The translations under genes were made by a program, and so were the position numbers. DNA of 64,000 bases from VAZQ01 sp963739385 (lineage in GTDB: Bacteria > Pseudomonadota > Alphaproteobacteria > Rhizobiales > Xanthobacteraceae). How positions within the stretch are numbered: the stretch's first letter is position 1; each line of letters starts with the position of its first letter. Positions 26,135 through 34,424 of this stretch are shown in pieces. A model generated the notes under the pieces. It was not told the origin of the DNA. It saw nothing but the letters and a program-made list of their open reading frames with translations, and did no database searches. The stretch lies in assembly GCA_963739385.1 (NCBI GenBank), contig CAVUAI010000067.1, positions 1-64,000 of the forward strand, read 5' to 3'.

Positions 26135-26572
26135 AGCATGCTGGGCGGCGCCCGCACCGGGGGGAGAATTTCAATCGGGCCGGTTTTGGTCGATGCCGAC
26201 GAACGCGACAAAGTGCGGCAGATGCTTTTCCGTGAAGGACCTGTATGGTTACCGGCAGGCTGCGATCTCAGTCACGACCGGTCCGGCGCCTCTCGACGCG
26301 ACGATCGCTCCGATTACTCGGGCACGCAAGTCGTTGGAATACGGCCTGGTTACCCCCTCAGAATCGATCAGTGCCGACAAACTCACTCATTGACAAGCCC
26401 CCGGGAATCCCCCAATTCAGCGCGTCGGTTGCGCTGTCCGTAGTTTCAGCCCACAAGAATTCAGGAACTTCTTCTGGCATGCAGCTACGTTCGAACGTGA
26501 CCGGAATCCGCTTTAGTTGTGCATTTCTAGCCGCAAACAGCTTATCCATCTGGCAGAGCCCGGGGGGAATGG

Positions 26573-27577
26573 ATGGCAATTGATATTCGACGACGCAAAT
26601 TTATAGCTGTGCTCAGTGGCGCATTGGTCGGCCGGGCGATTCCCGCCTATGCACAAGAGGCAGCTCGCAGGTACACGGTCGGTGTACTGTTGGGACTCGC
26701 GAATGACGTGGAGACCCAGGCCCGCATCACGGCTTTCGAACGAGGCTTGGAAGCGGAGGGCTGGTCGGTCGGCAAGAGCCTATGGATCGAGTATCGCTTT
26801 GCAGGTGGCGACTCCAACGCTATGCGGGCATTCGCCAAAGAGTTCGCCGAGCTTAAGCCCGACTGCATACTTGGCCACAGCACCCCAGTCGTGACGGCGC
26901 TGATGCAAGCTACCCAGACAATTCCGATCGTGTTCGTGTCCGTATCCGATCCAATCGGCAGCGGATTCGTTGCGAGCATGGCACGACCTGCCGGCAACCT
27001 GACTGGGTTCACGATCCTTCCGGCCACCATTACCGGCAAATACCTATCGATACTGAAAGAAATGGTGCCGGAGCTCGCCCGCGTAGCCATCCTCTACAAT
27101 CCGGATTCCGCACCAGCCGCGGGCACACTCTTTTTGACTCCATTCATTGGAGCCGCCAGGGAATTCAAGGTCCAGCCGATCACAGCTCAAGTGCGCAACC
27201 CCGCCGAGATTGAAAGCACCATAACGAAACTGGGCAGCCAGTCTAGAAGCGGCCTAATTGTCATGCCGGACAATTTCACCTCAGTGCATCGGAAGCTGAT
27301 TATCTCGCTGGCAGCGCAGTTCCGTATTCCCACAATTTACCCCTATCGGTATTTTGCCGATGAGGGTGGCCTTTTATCCTATGGGATGGACATGTCGAAC
27401 GTGTTCAGGCGTGCCGCGGAATATGTCAGTCGCATCCTTCGCGGTGCGAAGCCGGCGGATCTTCCCGTTCAGGCGCCGACGAAATCCGAACTCGTGATTA
27501 ATCTCAAGACGGCCAGGGCGCTCGGCCTGGTCGTTCCGAGAATCCTGCTTGCCGGGGCTGATGCGACCATCGAATGA
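26573..27577 (+). CDS. ABC transporter substrate-binding protein (pfam04392 type)
   Basis: The 334-residue protein has a signal peptide with RRRKFIAVLSGALVGRAIPA ending AYAQE, then VGVLLGLANDVETQARI, PIVFVSVSDPIGSGFVASMA and KSELVINLKTARALGLVVPR. It is the same family as the 10.1-11.1 kb gene. GGGGGGAA stands just before the ATG. No permease or ATPase adjoins it, so it is an orphan binding protein; the ligand is unknown. Its closeness to the sensor kinase could mean joint sensing, but this is speculation. Confidence 0.85.
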   Translation: MAIDIRRRKFIAVLSGALVGRAIPAYAQEAARRYTVGVLLGLANDVETQARITAFERGLEAEGWSVGKSLWIEYRFAGGDSNAMRAFAKEFAELKPDCILGHSTPVVTALMQATQTIPIVFVSVSDPIGSGFVASMARPAGNLTGFTILPATITGKYLSILKEMVPELARVAILYNPDSAPAAGTLFLTPFIGAAREFKVQPITAQVRNPAEIESTITKLGSQSRSGLIVMPDNFTSVHRKLIISLAAQFRIPTIYPYRYFADEGGLLSYGMDMSNVFRRAAEYVSRILRGAKPADLPVQAPTKSELVINLKTARALGLVVPRILLAGADATIE

Positions 27578-27603
27578 ACAACCATGATGCCGCGAACTCA
27601 AGC

Positions 27604-28584
27604 CTACCGATCGAAGCGAAAGACCCGATTAGGCGTGTCTTGTGGCACAAGCGGCCCGTTCGACCCGTCGTTCTTTATTGGTTGCAATCGACGCAAGCGC
27701 GATAAGGCTCCCTGCGAATCTGTCTGATTGATCGCGGCTACTCCGATCAGAATCGCAATCAGCCCGGCTGCCATCGCCCAGGTCAGCGCCTCGCCCATCA
27801 ACGCGCAGCCGATCAGCACGCCGACCGCTGGCTTGAGGTAGCCAACGCTGGCGACACCCATGCTGCCGATCGTTCGGATCAGGCGAAAGTACACCACAAA
27901 TCCGAGCGCGGTTGCCACCAGGGCATTTACGAGCAAGGCGGCAAGCGAGGCCGCAGAAGGCGCCGAATTCAGCGGCGCTTCCACGAAAAAACAGAGCGGC
28001 ACGAGCACAACGGCGGCCGCCGTTAATGTTCCCGCTGCCGCGATCTCCGGCGCCACCGTGGCGAACCGGCGGCCATAAACGGCGCTTACGGCTGACGACA
28101 ACGTAGCCAGGATAATAGCCGCTTGCCCCAGCGTTCCCCTGCCAAGTCCGGCGAGCGCGCTTGCGCCGGCAATCAGTACAACGCCGCCCACTCCAATGAC
28201 CACACCCAACAACCGACCAACCGTCAGCGGCTCATGCCGTGTCCACAGCAAGCTAATCAGACAAACAAATAGCGGTGCGGTTGAGTTCAGGATAGCGGTC
28301 AGCGCGCTCTCAACCGATTGCTGGCCGAAGGCGATGAGCGTGTACGGAATCGCACAGGCAACGCAACCTTGGATGAACAGGCAGCCAACGAAACTCCACT
28401 GCGCCGGCATCCTGCACTGCCTCAACAACACGATGATCCACAGTACGATCGCCGCCAATGCGACGCGCGACCCAACCAAGGTAATCGGCGGGATGGTCGT
28501 AAGCGCGATCTTCGTCAGGGCGTAAGGCATTCCCCATAGCAACCCGAGCAGCAGAAGCAGTGTTATTTCGATTGGCCTTACCAT
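27604..28584 (-). CDS. EamA/DMT-superfamily transporter
   Basis: The 326-residue protein has ten predicted membrane helices in two EamA repeats: the first starts EITLLLLLGLLWGMPYALTK, the second near GQAAIILATLSSAVSAVYGR. Length and topology match drug/metabolite exporters of the EamA family. ATG at 28584 was chosen; a GTG six codons earlier is possible. It is divergent from the repeat-protein gene at 28872, with 287 bases between, which could hold promoters for both. An export role for a product of that locus is only a guess. Confidence 0.88.
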   Translation of the reverse strand: MVRPIEITLLLLLGLLWGMPYALTKIALTTIPPITLVGSRVALAAIVLWIIVLLRQCRMPAQWSFVGCLFIQGCVACAIPYTLIAFGQQSVESALTAILNSTAPLFVCLISLLWTRHEPLTVGRLLGVVIGVGGVVLIAGASALAGLGRGTLGQAAIILATLSSAVSAVYGRRFATVAPEIAAAGTLTAAAVVLVPLCFFVEAPLNSAPSAASLAALLVNALVATALGFVVYFRLIRTIGSMGVASVGYLKPAVGVLIGCALMGEALTWAMAAGLIAILIGVAAINQTDSQGALSRLRRLQPIKNDGSNGPLVPQDTPNRVFRFDR

Positions 28585-28871
28585 TTTGGTCGGTGTGTAC
28601 ACCCGGGGGCATGGACGCGCTCACGCATGCAGCGCGGGCGGCCTCCATGCGCGGTATCTGGTGAAAAATTCGGAGTCCATATTGGTGTGCTCAAGCCCCA
28701 AAGGACAGCCGAAAGTATCCTGCAATAACACTTTTGACTTTCGTCCCAGTGCTCTACCCGGGGCCAGTCCCAATACCTCGGGCCGATGGCCCCAAGACCG
28801 GAATCTCGTAGGTGTTCGGTCCCAATACTTCTACGCTGAGCGGGTACCAGGACATAAACAGGAGACATTCC

Positions 28872-29855
28872 ATGCATGAGATCGTGAATGCCCGGCGCCC
28901 CGTTGTGGGCGACAATGTGGAGCGTGACGCGGCTACCTGCAACCAGGGCAGGGTGCGGCTGGGAGACGCCGCTCCGGTGTTCGCGCCGCGCCGGCCCGCT
29001 ATGGGCGACACGGTCGAGCGTGACGCGGCTACCTGCAACCAGGGCAGGGTGCGGCTGGGAGACGCCGCCCCGGTGTTCGCGCCGCGCCGGCCCGCTATGG
29101 GCGACACGGTCGAGCGTGACGCGGCTACCTGCAACCAGGGCAGGGTGCGGCTGGGAGACGCCGCCCCGGTGTTCGCGCCGCGCCGGCCCGCTATGGGCGA
29201 CACGGTCGAGCGTGACGCGGCTACCTGCAACCAGGGCAGGGTGCGGCTGGGAGACGCCGCTCCGGTGTTCGCGCCGCGCCGGCCCGCTATGGGCGACACG
29301 GTCGAGCGTGACGCGGCTACCTGCAACCAGGGCAGGGTGCGGCTGGGAGACGCCGCTCCGGTGTTCGCGCCGCGCCGGCCCGCTATGGGCGACACGGTCG
29401 AGCGTGACGCGGCTACCTGCAACCAGGGCAGGGTGCGGCTGGGAGACGCCGCCCCGGTGTTCGCGCCGCGCCGGCCCGCTATGGGCGACACGGTCGAGCG
29501 TGACGCGGCTACCTGCAACCAGGGCAGGGTGCGGCTGGGAGACGCCGCCCCGGTGTTCGCGCCGCGCCGGCCCGCTATGGGCGACACGGTCGAGCGTGAC
29601 GCGGCTACCTGCAACCAGGGCAGGGTGCGGCTGGGAGACGCCGCTCCGGTGTTCGCGCCGCGCCGGCCCGCTATGGGCGACACGGTCGAGCGTGACGCGG
29701 CTACCTGCAACCAGGGCAGGGTGCGGCTGGGAGACGCCGCCCCGGTGTTCGCGCCGCGCCGGCCCGCTATGGGCGACACGGTCGAGCGTGACGCGGCTAC
29801 CTGCAACCAGGGCAGGGTGCGGCTGGGAGACGCCGCCCCGGTGTTCGGCCGCTAA
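28872..29855 (+). CDS. protein of ten near-identical 32-residue repeats, one Cys each
   Basis: The ATG has AGGAG seven bases upstream. An 11-residue leader (MHEIVNARRPV) is followed by ten units of VERDAATCNQGRVRLGDAAP, VFAPRRPA, MGDT type; the last ends VFGR and stops. Each unit has one cysteine, an acidic start, an arginine-rich middle and a proline-rich RRPA joint. No signal peptide, membrane helix or known domain is seen. The leader end ARRPV resembles the joint APRRPA, as if cleavage sites separate units. This layout would suit a multi-core modified-peptide precursor, but a structural repeat protein is equally possible. Because 96 is a multiple of three, other frames are also open. Confidence 0.65.
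   Translation: MHEIVNARRPVVGDNVERDAATCNQGRVRLGDAAPVFAPRRPAMGDTVERDAATCNQGRVRLGDAAPVFAPRRPAMGDTVERDAATCNQGRVRLGDAAPVFAPRRPAMGDTVERDAATCNQGRVRLGDAAPVFAPRRPAMGDTVERDAATCNQGRVRLGDAAPVFAPRRPAMGDTVERDAATCNQGRVRLGDAAPVFAPRRPAMGDTVERDAATCNQGRVRLGDAAPVFAPRRPAMGDTVERDAATCNQGRVRLGDAAPVFAPRRPAMGDTVERDAATCNQGRVRLGDAAPVFAPRRPAMGDTVERDAATCNQGRVRLGDAAPVFGR
28905..29852 (+). repeat. 96-bp tandem repeat, ten units
   Basis: Nine full copies and one shortened last copy run head to tail without spacers. Copies 2-10 are nearly identical, with one varying base (GCT or GCC, silent in the plus frame). In order the base is T,C,C,T,T,C,C,T,C,C, so three-unit blocks seem to have been duplicated. Copy 1 differs at several bases near its start. 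This level of identity implies recent expansion or gene conversion. Confidence 0.95.
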
Positions 29856-29924
29856 CACCACGTATTCAAGCTGGCTGTGTGTGCAGGGGGAACGCGATGC
29901 GCTCCCCCAGGATAGGAACCCACG

Positions 29925-30725
29925 ATGATCGCAGCGCCGACCGACGGCCCGCTTGTCGAATTCTTTCAAATGGTGCCGAACCGACGACCGCCGCAGAGGG
30001 CAGACCGCGCGGTCGGCGGCGTCATTCCGGCACGCGCTCTCCGCTATTGCGAAGCCATTACCAGCGCCTCGGCGTTCGGCTGGTACGTCTTCCTGCCGAT
30101 CAGCTTCAAGGTGGTATGGGATGGGCACGACATGTTGTGGACGTACGATGGGGTCCAGGAGTGGCTGCCGCTAACCCGGGATGCCGTGCAATACCCGCAA
30201 TTCAGCGAACAGTTCAACGAGATTGCACCGGCACGCGTGCGCGGATTCTCACCGCCGTTTCTCACGCCCTCCATTCAACCTGGAGGATTGCAAGTGTGGA
30301 CCGGCTGCATCGCTAAATCCGCGCCTGGCTGGAGTCTGCTTGTTCGCGGCGTAGCGAATCTTTCCCCAAGCGCTTCGTACCAGATGTTCGAAGGCATCAT
30401 CGAGACGGATAATTGGTTCGGGCCCTTATTCAACAACGTGCGGATTATCAAGACCGATATGCCGATCGAGTTTCGAAGTGACATCCCTTTCCTGCAAGTC
30501 CAACCGGTGCACAAGGACGTTTATGCTGAGAAATTCCTGCAGAGCTTCGCTGTAAAGGATTTGGATGAGCTATCACGGGAAAACTGGGAAGCCTTCCATC
30601 GCACTGTCGTCGTGCCGAACGTCGATCCCGAAAGGAAACGTGGTCAATATGCCGTTTCGGTGCGGAAAAAAACCCACCATCCCCTACTGGCTACGAAACC
30701 TGTGTCGACGGCAGATCGCAAATAG
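29925..30725 (+). CDS. protein of unknown function, 266 aa, partner of the repeat protein (DUF6065-like?)
   Basis: The gene starts 69 bases after the repeat gene, with AGGA before its ATG, so both are probably co-transcribed. The protein contains ALRYCEAITSASAFGWYVFL, ISFKVVWDGHDMLWTYDGVQ and later NWFGPLFNNVRIIKTDMPIE and ENWEAFHRTVVVPNVDPERK. The layout reminds me of DUF6065 proteins, but I cannot confirm that. There is no signal peptide or membrane helix, so it is cytoplasmic. No known catalytic motif is seen. It might modify or bind the repeat protein; this rests only on proximity. Confidence 0.7.
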   Translation: MIAAPTDGPLVEFFQMVPNRRPPQRADRAVGGVIPARALRYCEAITSASAFGWYVFLPISFKVVWDGHDMLWTYDGVQEWLPLTRDAVQYPQFSEQFNEIAPARVRGFSPPFLTPSIQPGGLQVWTGCIAKSAPGWSLLVRGVANLSPSASYQMFEGIIETDNWFGPLFNNVRIIKTDMPIEFRSDIPFLQVQPVHKDVYAEKFLQSFAVKDLDELSRENWEAFHRTVVVPNVDPERKRGQYAVSVRKKTHHPLLATKPVSTADRK

Positions 30726-31392
30726 CCGACTTTATTGAGTTCCAGCGGATGAACCCTCGGCGATGATGATTGCGCAAAGGCTGATGTAACGCTGGCGCTA
30801 GACACAAACTCACTGGCTGTGCTCCTGGAGAACCTCCTACAGGCCCGTGCGGAACTCTGGGACCAATACCCGTCTACGGAGGTATTAGGCGGGTGGGCGG
30901 ATGCAGTTCGTGGGTCATAAGCAGAAGGCGATCCACGAACGTGTTGAGTAAGACACCGTCCACCCACCAGCCGCCTGGGCGATGACACCTTGAAACCAAA
31001 CTCTGACGGACGTTGGTGAAGTGGAGCATTTGGCTCCTAACGACTGGTAAGGCACTGACTTCTGGGAGGGTTGCGCAGTCACCAGGCGGGCCCTCCCTTT
31101 CAATTTGGTTGAGCGCGCGTCCTCGCAGCTCCCAAAGAACTCCCCGAACGCAGAGGGCTCCTGGACGACGGGCGACGCGCATTTGCGCACCACCACCAAC
31201 CGGCCGTCTGTGCGGCACGCCGGGCGCTCGCGGTTTCGGTAAGGGCAGGCTCGCCCGGCAACCAAATGGTGGCGGCGGAGTTGATCGTGTCAGAGGCGGG
31301 CCTACACTCCATGGAGGACCTGACAGAGTGTTCGGCTCGAACAGCTGGGTGAGCACCCAACTGCGATTAGGGGGAATAAACCCGGCCTGCAA
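30726..31392. other. stretch without a confident gene
   Basis: Several overlapping frames are open on both strands, but none has a family pattern with a credible start. Segments such as GGGTGGGCGG (near 30891) and CCACCCACC (near 30959) can pair. I see no terminator directly after the gene ending at 30725. Confidence 0.25.
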
Positions 31393-31527
31393 ATGGTCTA
31401 TGAGACGGCGCCCTTCGCGATCAAAGATTTTTGGATCGAGGGTGGCGAGCGTGAACCTGAAACGCTTCCCACTCTACCAACGATCTACGTGGGGCGCACA
31501 TCGATGCAGAGAGTGTGGCATGCGTGA
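31393..31527 (+). CDS. possible 44-residue protein overlapping the next gene
   Basis: The frame reads MVYETAPFAIKDFWIEGGER, then EPETLPTLPTIYVGRTSMQR. It ends in a stop overlapping the start of the following gene (ATGCGTGA), a layout typical of translational coupling. The ribosome-binding site is distant, so the start is uncertain. No family is recognised. Confidence 0.35.
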   Translation: MVYETAPFAIKDFWIEGGEREPETLPTLPTIYVGRTSMQRVWHA

Positions 31528-31744
31528 GCATGAGGAATTATCCGAGTTTGATACGTTGGATGTTAATGAGAGGGCAGCGACGGAGCGCGCGCTCAAGCGG
31601 TGTCTCGCTCTTGCAGACAAGATAGCGAGAGAGCTGAGCAAGAAGAAGCCTGAGGACTTCCCCAGCACCGTATCACTGGCGGACTTTCAGGCATCACTTG
31701 AGCGCGTCGCCGAGGTTCTCGAAGACCATCCACCAAAAAAGTAG
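31520..31744 (+). CDS. helical hypothetical protein, 74 aa
   Basis: The protein is charged and helical: MREHEELSEFDTLDVNERAA, RALKRCLALADKIARELSKK and SLADFQASLERVAEVLEDH. It starts inside the end of the preceding small frame, so the two are probably coupled. No membrane or signal segment. Function unknown. Confidence 0.5.
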   Translation: MREHEELSEFDTLDVNERAATERALKRCLALADKIARELSKKKPEDFPSTVSLADFQASLERVAEVLEDHPPKK

Positions 31745-31847
31745 AGCCGTTCACGGTGCGGGCAAGTGCCCGGTTCACCGCCCGAACGTTGCGATGCCAG
31801 AGCCAACATCCCGCTCAGGCCAAGTCTCCTCGGAGCGAGCGCAGCTA

Positions 31848-32111
31848 CTAATTTAGCCAGCGATGCTGCGCTTGCCCAACAACAATCGGCATTCGTGTGA
31901 GTTCGTTCCCTCTCCCGTCGGTGACGCAAACAGACAAGGCATCCAAATTCGAACGCCCGTCTTCCCGAGATGTGTCGCTGAGCAGGCGGGAAAGTTCGCT
32001 GGCCATCAAGCAGGCATGAGATTTTGCGCTTTCTGCATTAACGCAGAGAATGCCGTCATGATCCAAATATACTTTGCTGACGCTCGTGACGTGAAAGTAG
32101 TAATAGCGCAT
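31848..32111 (-). CDS. DUF6894-like small protein, 87 aa
   Basis: The protein begins MRYYYFHVTSVSKVYLDHDG and ends SVCVTDGRGNELTRMPIVVG, the pattern of the DUF6894 family (RYFFH start, D-G turn, VxVxDexGxxLxxxP end) that occurs in many copies in rhizobia. Its function is unknown. The middle (NAESAKSHACLMASELSRLL) replaces the usual alanine/glutamate-rich helix. ATG at 32111 follows a GTG at 32114 that could also start it. Confidence 0.7.
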   Translation of the reverse strand: MRYYYFHVTSVSKVYLDHDGILCVNAESAKSHACLMASELSRLLSDTSREDGRSNLDALSVCVTDGRGNELTRMPIVVGQAQHRWLN

Positions 32112-32390
32112 CACTTCTTGGCCCCGAGTTGATTGTCCTTCGGCACACTCCTACAACGGGGCCGGTCTTAATTCTTGACGAAAATGGTACTGTCCGGTAC
32201 TGGGTCCGGTACTGGGCCACCAGCAGGGCACAGGGGTCGGCCATTGACCGGGCTTCTTTGAGGCTGGACACCGCCCTACTGCTCAGAGAGCTTCGCTCAC
32301 GCCAGCTAGCGCCGCCATGTCTGCTCGAACTGCGCCTGGCCACAGCGAGCGTCGGTCGCAAACCCTACTACCGCTCCCTAGCGGCGGCGG

Positions 32391-32621
32391 CTAATCCGCG
32401 TCATTTGGCCGATCAAAGGGCTTGACCGATCCGATAGAGAAATCGACATCGGTTACCGTTGCGTGAATGCCCCTCGCTTCATTGTTCTCATTGGCCAGTC
32501 CGATTTCAACGGGGCCTGGGGGTCCAAGGACGGCAGGAACGACCTTGCGCGCAACGCTCTTGTCGTCGCCGCGCACTCGCACCACAGCAACGAGGAACAC
32601 TTCGAATGTAAAATCTTCCAT
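32391..32621 (-). CDS. small protein family A, paralogue 3 (76 aa)
   Basis: The protein reads MEDFTFEVFLVAVVRVRGDD, VLGPPGPVEIGLANENN and ATVTDVDFSIG, matching the two copies near 21.3-21.9 kb. GGGGAG lies ten bases upstream of the chosen ATG; a GTG at 32639 is an alternative. As with the other copies, the gene stands alone and its role is unknown. Confidence 0.68.
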   Translation of the reverse strand: MEDFTFEVFLVAVVRVRGDDKSVARKVVPAVLGPPGPVEIGLANENNEARGIHATVTDVDFSIGSVKPFDRPNDAD

Positions 32622-33267
32622 GGCGGGCGAACTCCCCACATCCTAACACCGCAGTCGCCTTGATCCGTTAGTCACACGAGCCAGTGTCCGGGTTCACTTG
32701 CCCGGAGACATTGGGTGGACAAACAGAAGACTGAAGGGGGGTCAAGCGGCCGTCGAATTGTAGGAGCCGCAGGAAAGGCAATGAACCATCAGAGGACCAG
32801 TTTTACTCCTGTCCCCACGCATCAGGAGGGCGCCACAGTTCCGCATTTCAATTCGACCGTAGGGTTGGGCACCTCCAGTGCTGGCGGCGCCGAGGGCACA
32901 CCTTCAATGAGCGGCGCTGGAACGACTTTGAGGGTTTTTTGCGGAAAGGGCGGGCACTGCTGCAACCAGTTATCCGGCGCTCGCCGCTCACAACGGTGGG
33001 CGTAATTTGGGAGCCCAACGTAAGTTCGTTTCCCGCAGGCGCCCAAGTCACAAATAGGCGATGGGCATTTAATTAAAACGTTGCGGCATCCCAGTACCCG
33101 CGGCTCCCTGTCTTTCCTTAACCTCCCATTTGGCGGTTGCCAGCCGCCCGTCGCTGATCTTGCTCCGATGAGGAAATCGCTGTTGCTCTACACACTGCAA
33201 TAGCCGGGGAGTCAGTTCAGCAAATGATTGATGCCATGGTCGAATGTGCGCACGAGGCGGGGCGCTA

Positions 33268-33707
33268 ATGCTCCGCACCGCGCTCGCGATCGCCGCCTTA
33301 ATCCCCCTCATTTGGGGGCCGGTGGCCCAGGGCCAGGGGCTGCCCCACGAATGGACGCTGAACTGGCTGGCCCAGACATTTCCGCTGGCCGACGGCACGC
33401 AATCGCAGAACCTGTTCTCACTCCAGCCGCCCGCGCGGCCCCTCATCGGCAAGCCGCTCCCCAAGATCCGGCTGCACATCGTGGTGGGGCACGATGAGGG
33501 TGGCATGGTCATCGCGTACCAGCACCGCTATGCCGCCATGCCAAGGACGGCCCAGTCGAGGTGCGCGGCATGTGCTTCTCGGCTCGCACGCTGGTCGCCT
33601 CCTACATCCCGAAGGACCGGCTGTGCTTCGCGGAATTCAATGTCGGGGACACTGACACTATGAGCGACATTGCCTTTGAAGTTCTGGAGGTGCCATCAAG
33701 GAGATGA
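33268..33707 (+). pseudogene. secreted conserved protein, frameshifted
   Basis: After a signal peptide (MLRTALAIAALIPLIWGPVA) the first frame runs to VGHDEGGMVIAYQHRYAAM. The expected continuation (GPVEVRGMCFSARTLVASYI, PKDRLCFAEF) is one base out of frame from about 33541 and ends at 33705-33707. Related secreted proteins of rhizobia carry CxSACT here, usually followed by a histidine segment; this copy has SART and lacks that segment. It overlaps the next gene by ATGA, so the second frame seems the true 3' end. Confidence 0.6.
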
Positions 33708-33871
33708 AGCGCGCCCATTTGGGGATTGACGCCATTGTTTATGCGCTGGTCGCGAAGGCACTGCATTTCGCCTACTGTCGCGTCGGCGAAGATACCGCGA
33801 AAGAGATGGTCCGCGACGCGGTAGAGGAGGCAATCTCCGCCATAGAGGAACTCGACAGCCGGCCGCACTAA
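33704..33871 (+). CDS. small helical protein, 55 aa
   Basis: The protein reads MKRAHLGIDAIVYALVAKAL and then an acidic helix (KEMVRDAVEEAISAIEELDS). Its ATG overlaps the stop of the secreted-protein frame (ATGA), indicating coupled translation, with GGAGG 13 bases upstream. No family is recognised; it is probably cytoplasmic. Confidence 0.5.
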   Translation: MKRAHLGIDAIVYALVAKALHFAYCRVGEDTAKEMVRDAVEEAISAIEELDSRPH

Positions 33872-33978
33872 ACAATTTCGCACCCATGCCTAGCGTCCCC
33901 TGGCGGGCGGCGGCGTTCCCAGGCAGTGGACGCAAGGAAGAAGCACGGCGTCATCAAAAGCAAACCCCCGCCGAGGTG

Positions 33979-34050
33979 AGGTGCGAGACTCTGCCGATCG
34001 ACCATCATGCATCCTCCGTACCCAGGGGAGGGTAGGTGCCATTAACGCGT
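33979..34050. repeat. dispersed repeat, copy 2
   Basis: This is the diverged partner of 17281-17348. It also contains CATCCTCC, TACCCA and GGGGAGG in the order seen in the hairpin at 2026-2050. The surrounding stretch 33872-34424 holds no gene that I can support. Confidence 0.4.
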
Positions 34051-34424
34051 TAAGCGCAGCAGCATTGCCGAAGCCGAGCGCATCCGTTCCCATTTCTTTG
34101 TCTGGCCGCGGTGAGCTTCTTAGGTTTCCTAGGGGTGCTCGCCATTGACGGCGCGCTCCAGATTGTCGCCGCCATCAGGGCAGGCTATAGGGCACGCGAG
34201 CGCGGGGAGTGAGTCTGGAAGGTGAGGGCAGCGCTGAAAATATCCTTTAGCTTTCAATGTCACCTTTTCACCCTCACCTTGGCGTAAGCGCTTGTAGTGC
34301 CGAGTAAATGGCACAACTCTCGACCGCACCACTCGTAAAATCATTGCGGTTTTCGCGCTGCGGCCCGCTCCTTGTGTCAGGTGCGTCAACGTCAGGTGCA
34401 GCGCGCCGTAGCGGCGGCATGCCT

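Noticed and set aside
26358..26579. 73-codon minus-strand frame upstream of the 26573 binding protein
   Set aside because: No ribosome-binding site; only a short stretch resembles another place in the window. It is kept as a finding, not as a gene.
28905..29852. Array considered as a CRISPR
   Set aside because: The units are 96 bp, abut one another without unique spacers, and no cas gene is present.
28578..30128. Long minus-strand open frame across the repeat array (516 codons)
   Set aside because: It exists because the 96-bp unit is a multiple of three and has no stop in that frame. It has no ribosome-binding site and the varying base changes its amino acid, while the plus-strand gene has a good start and keeps the change silent.
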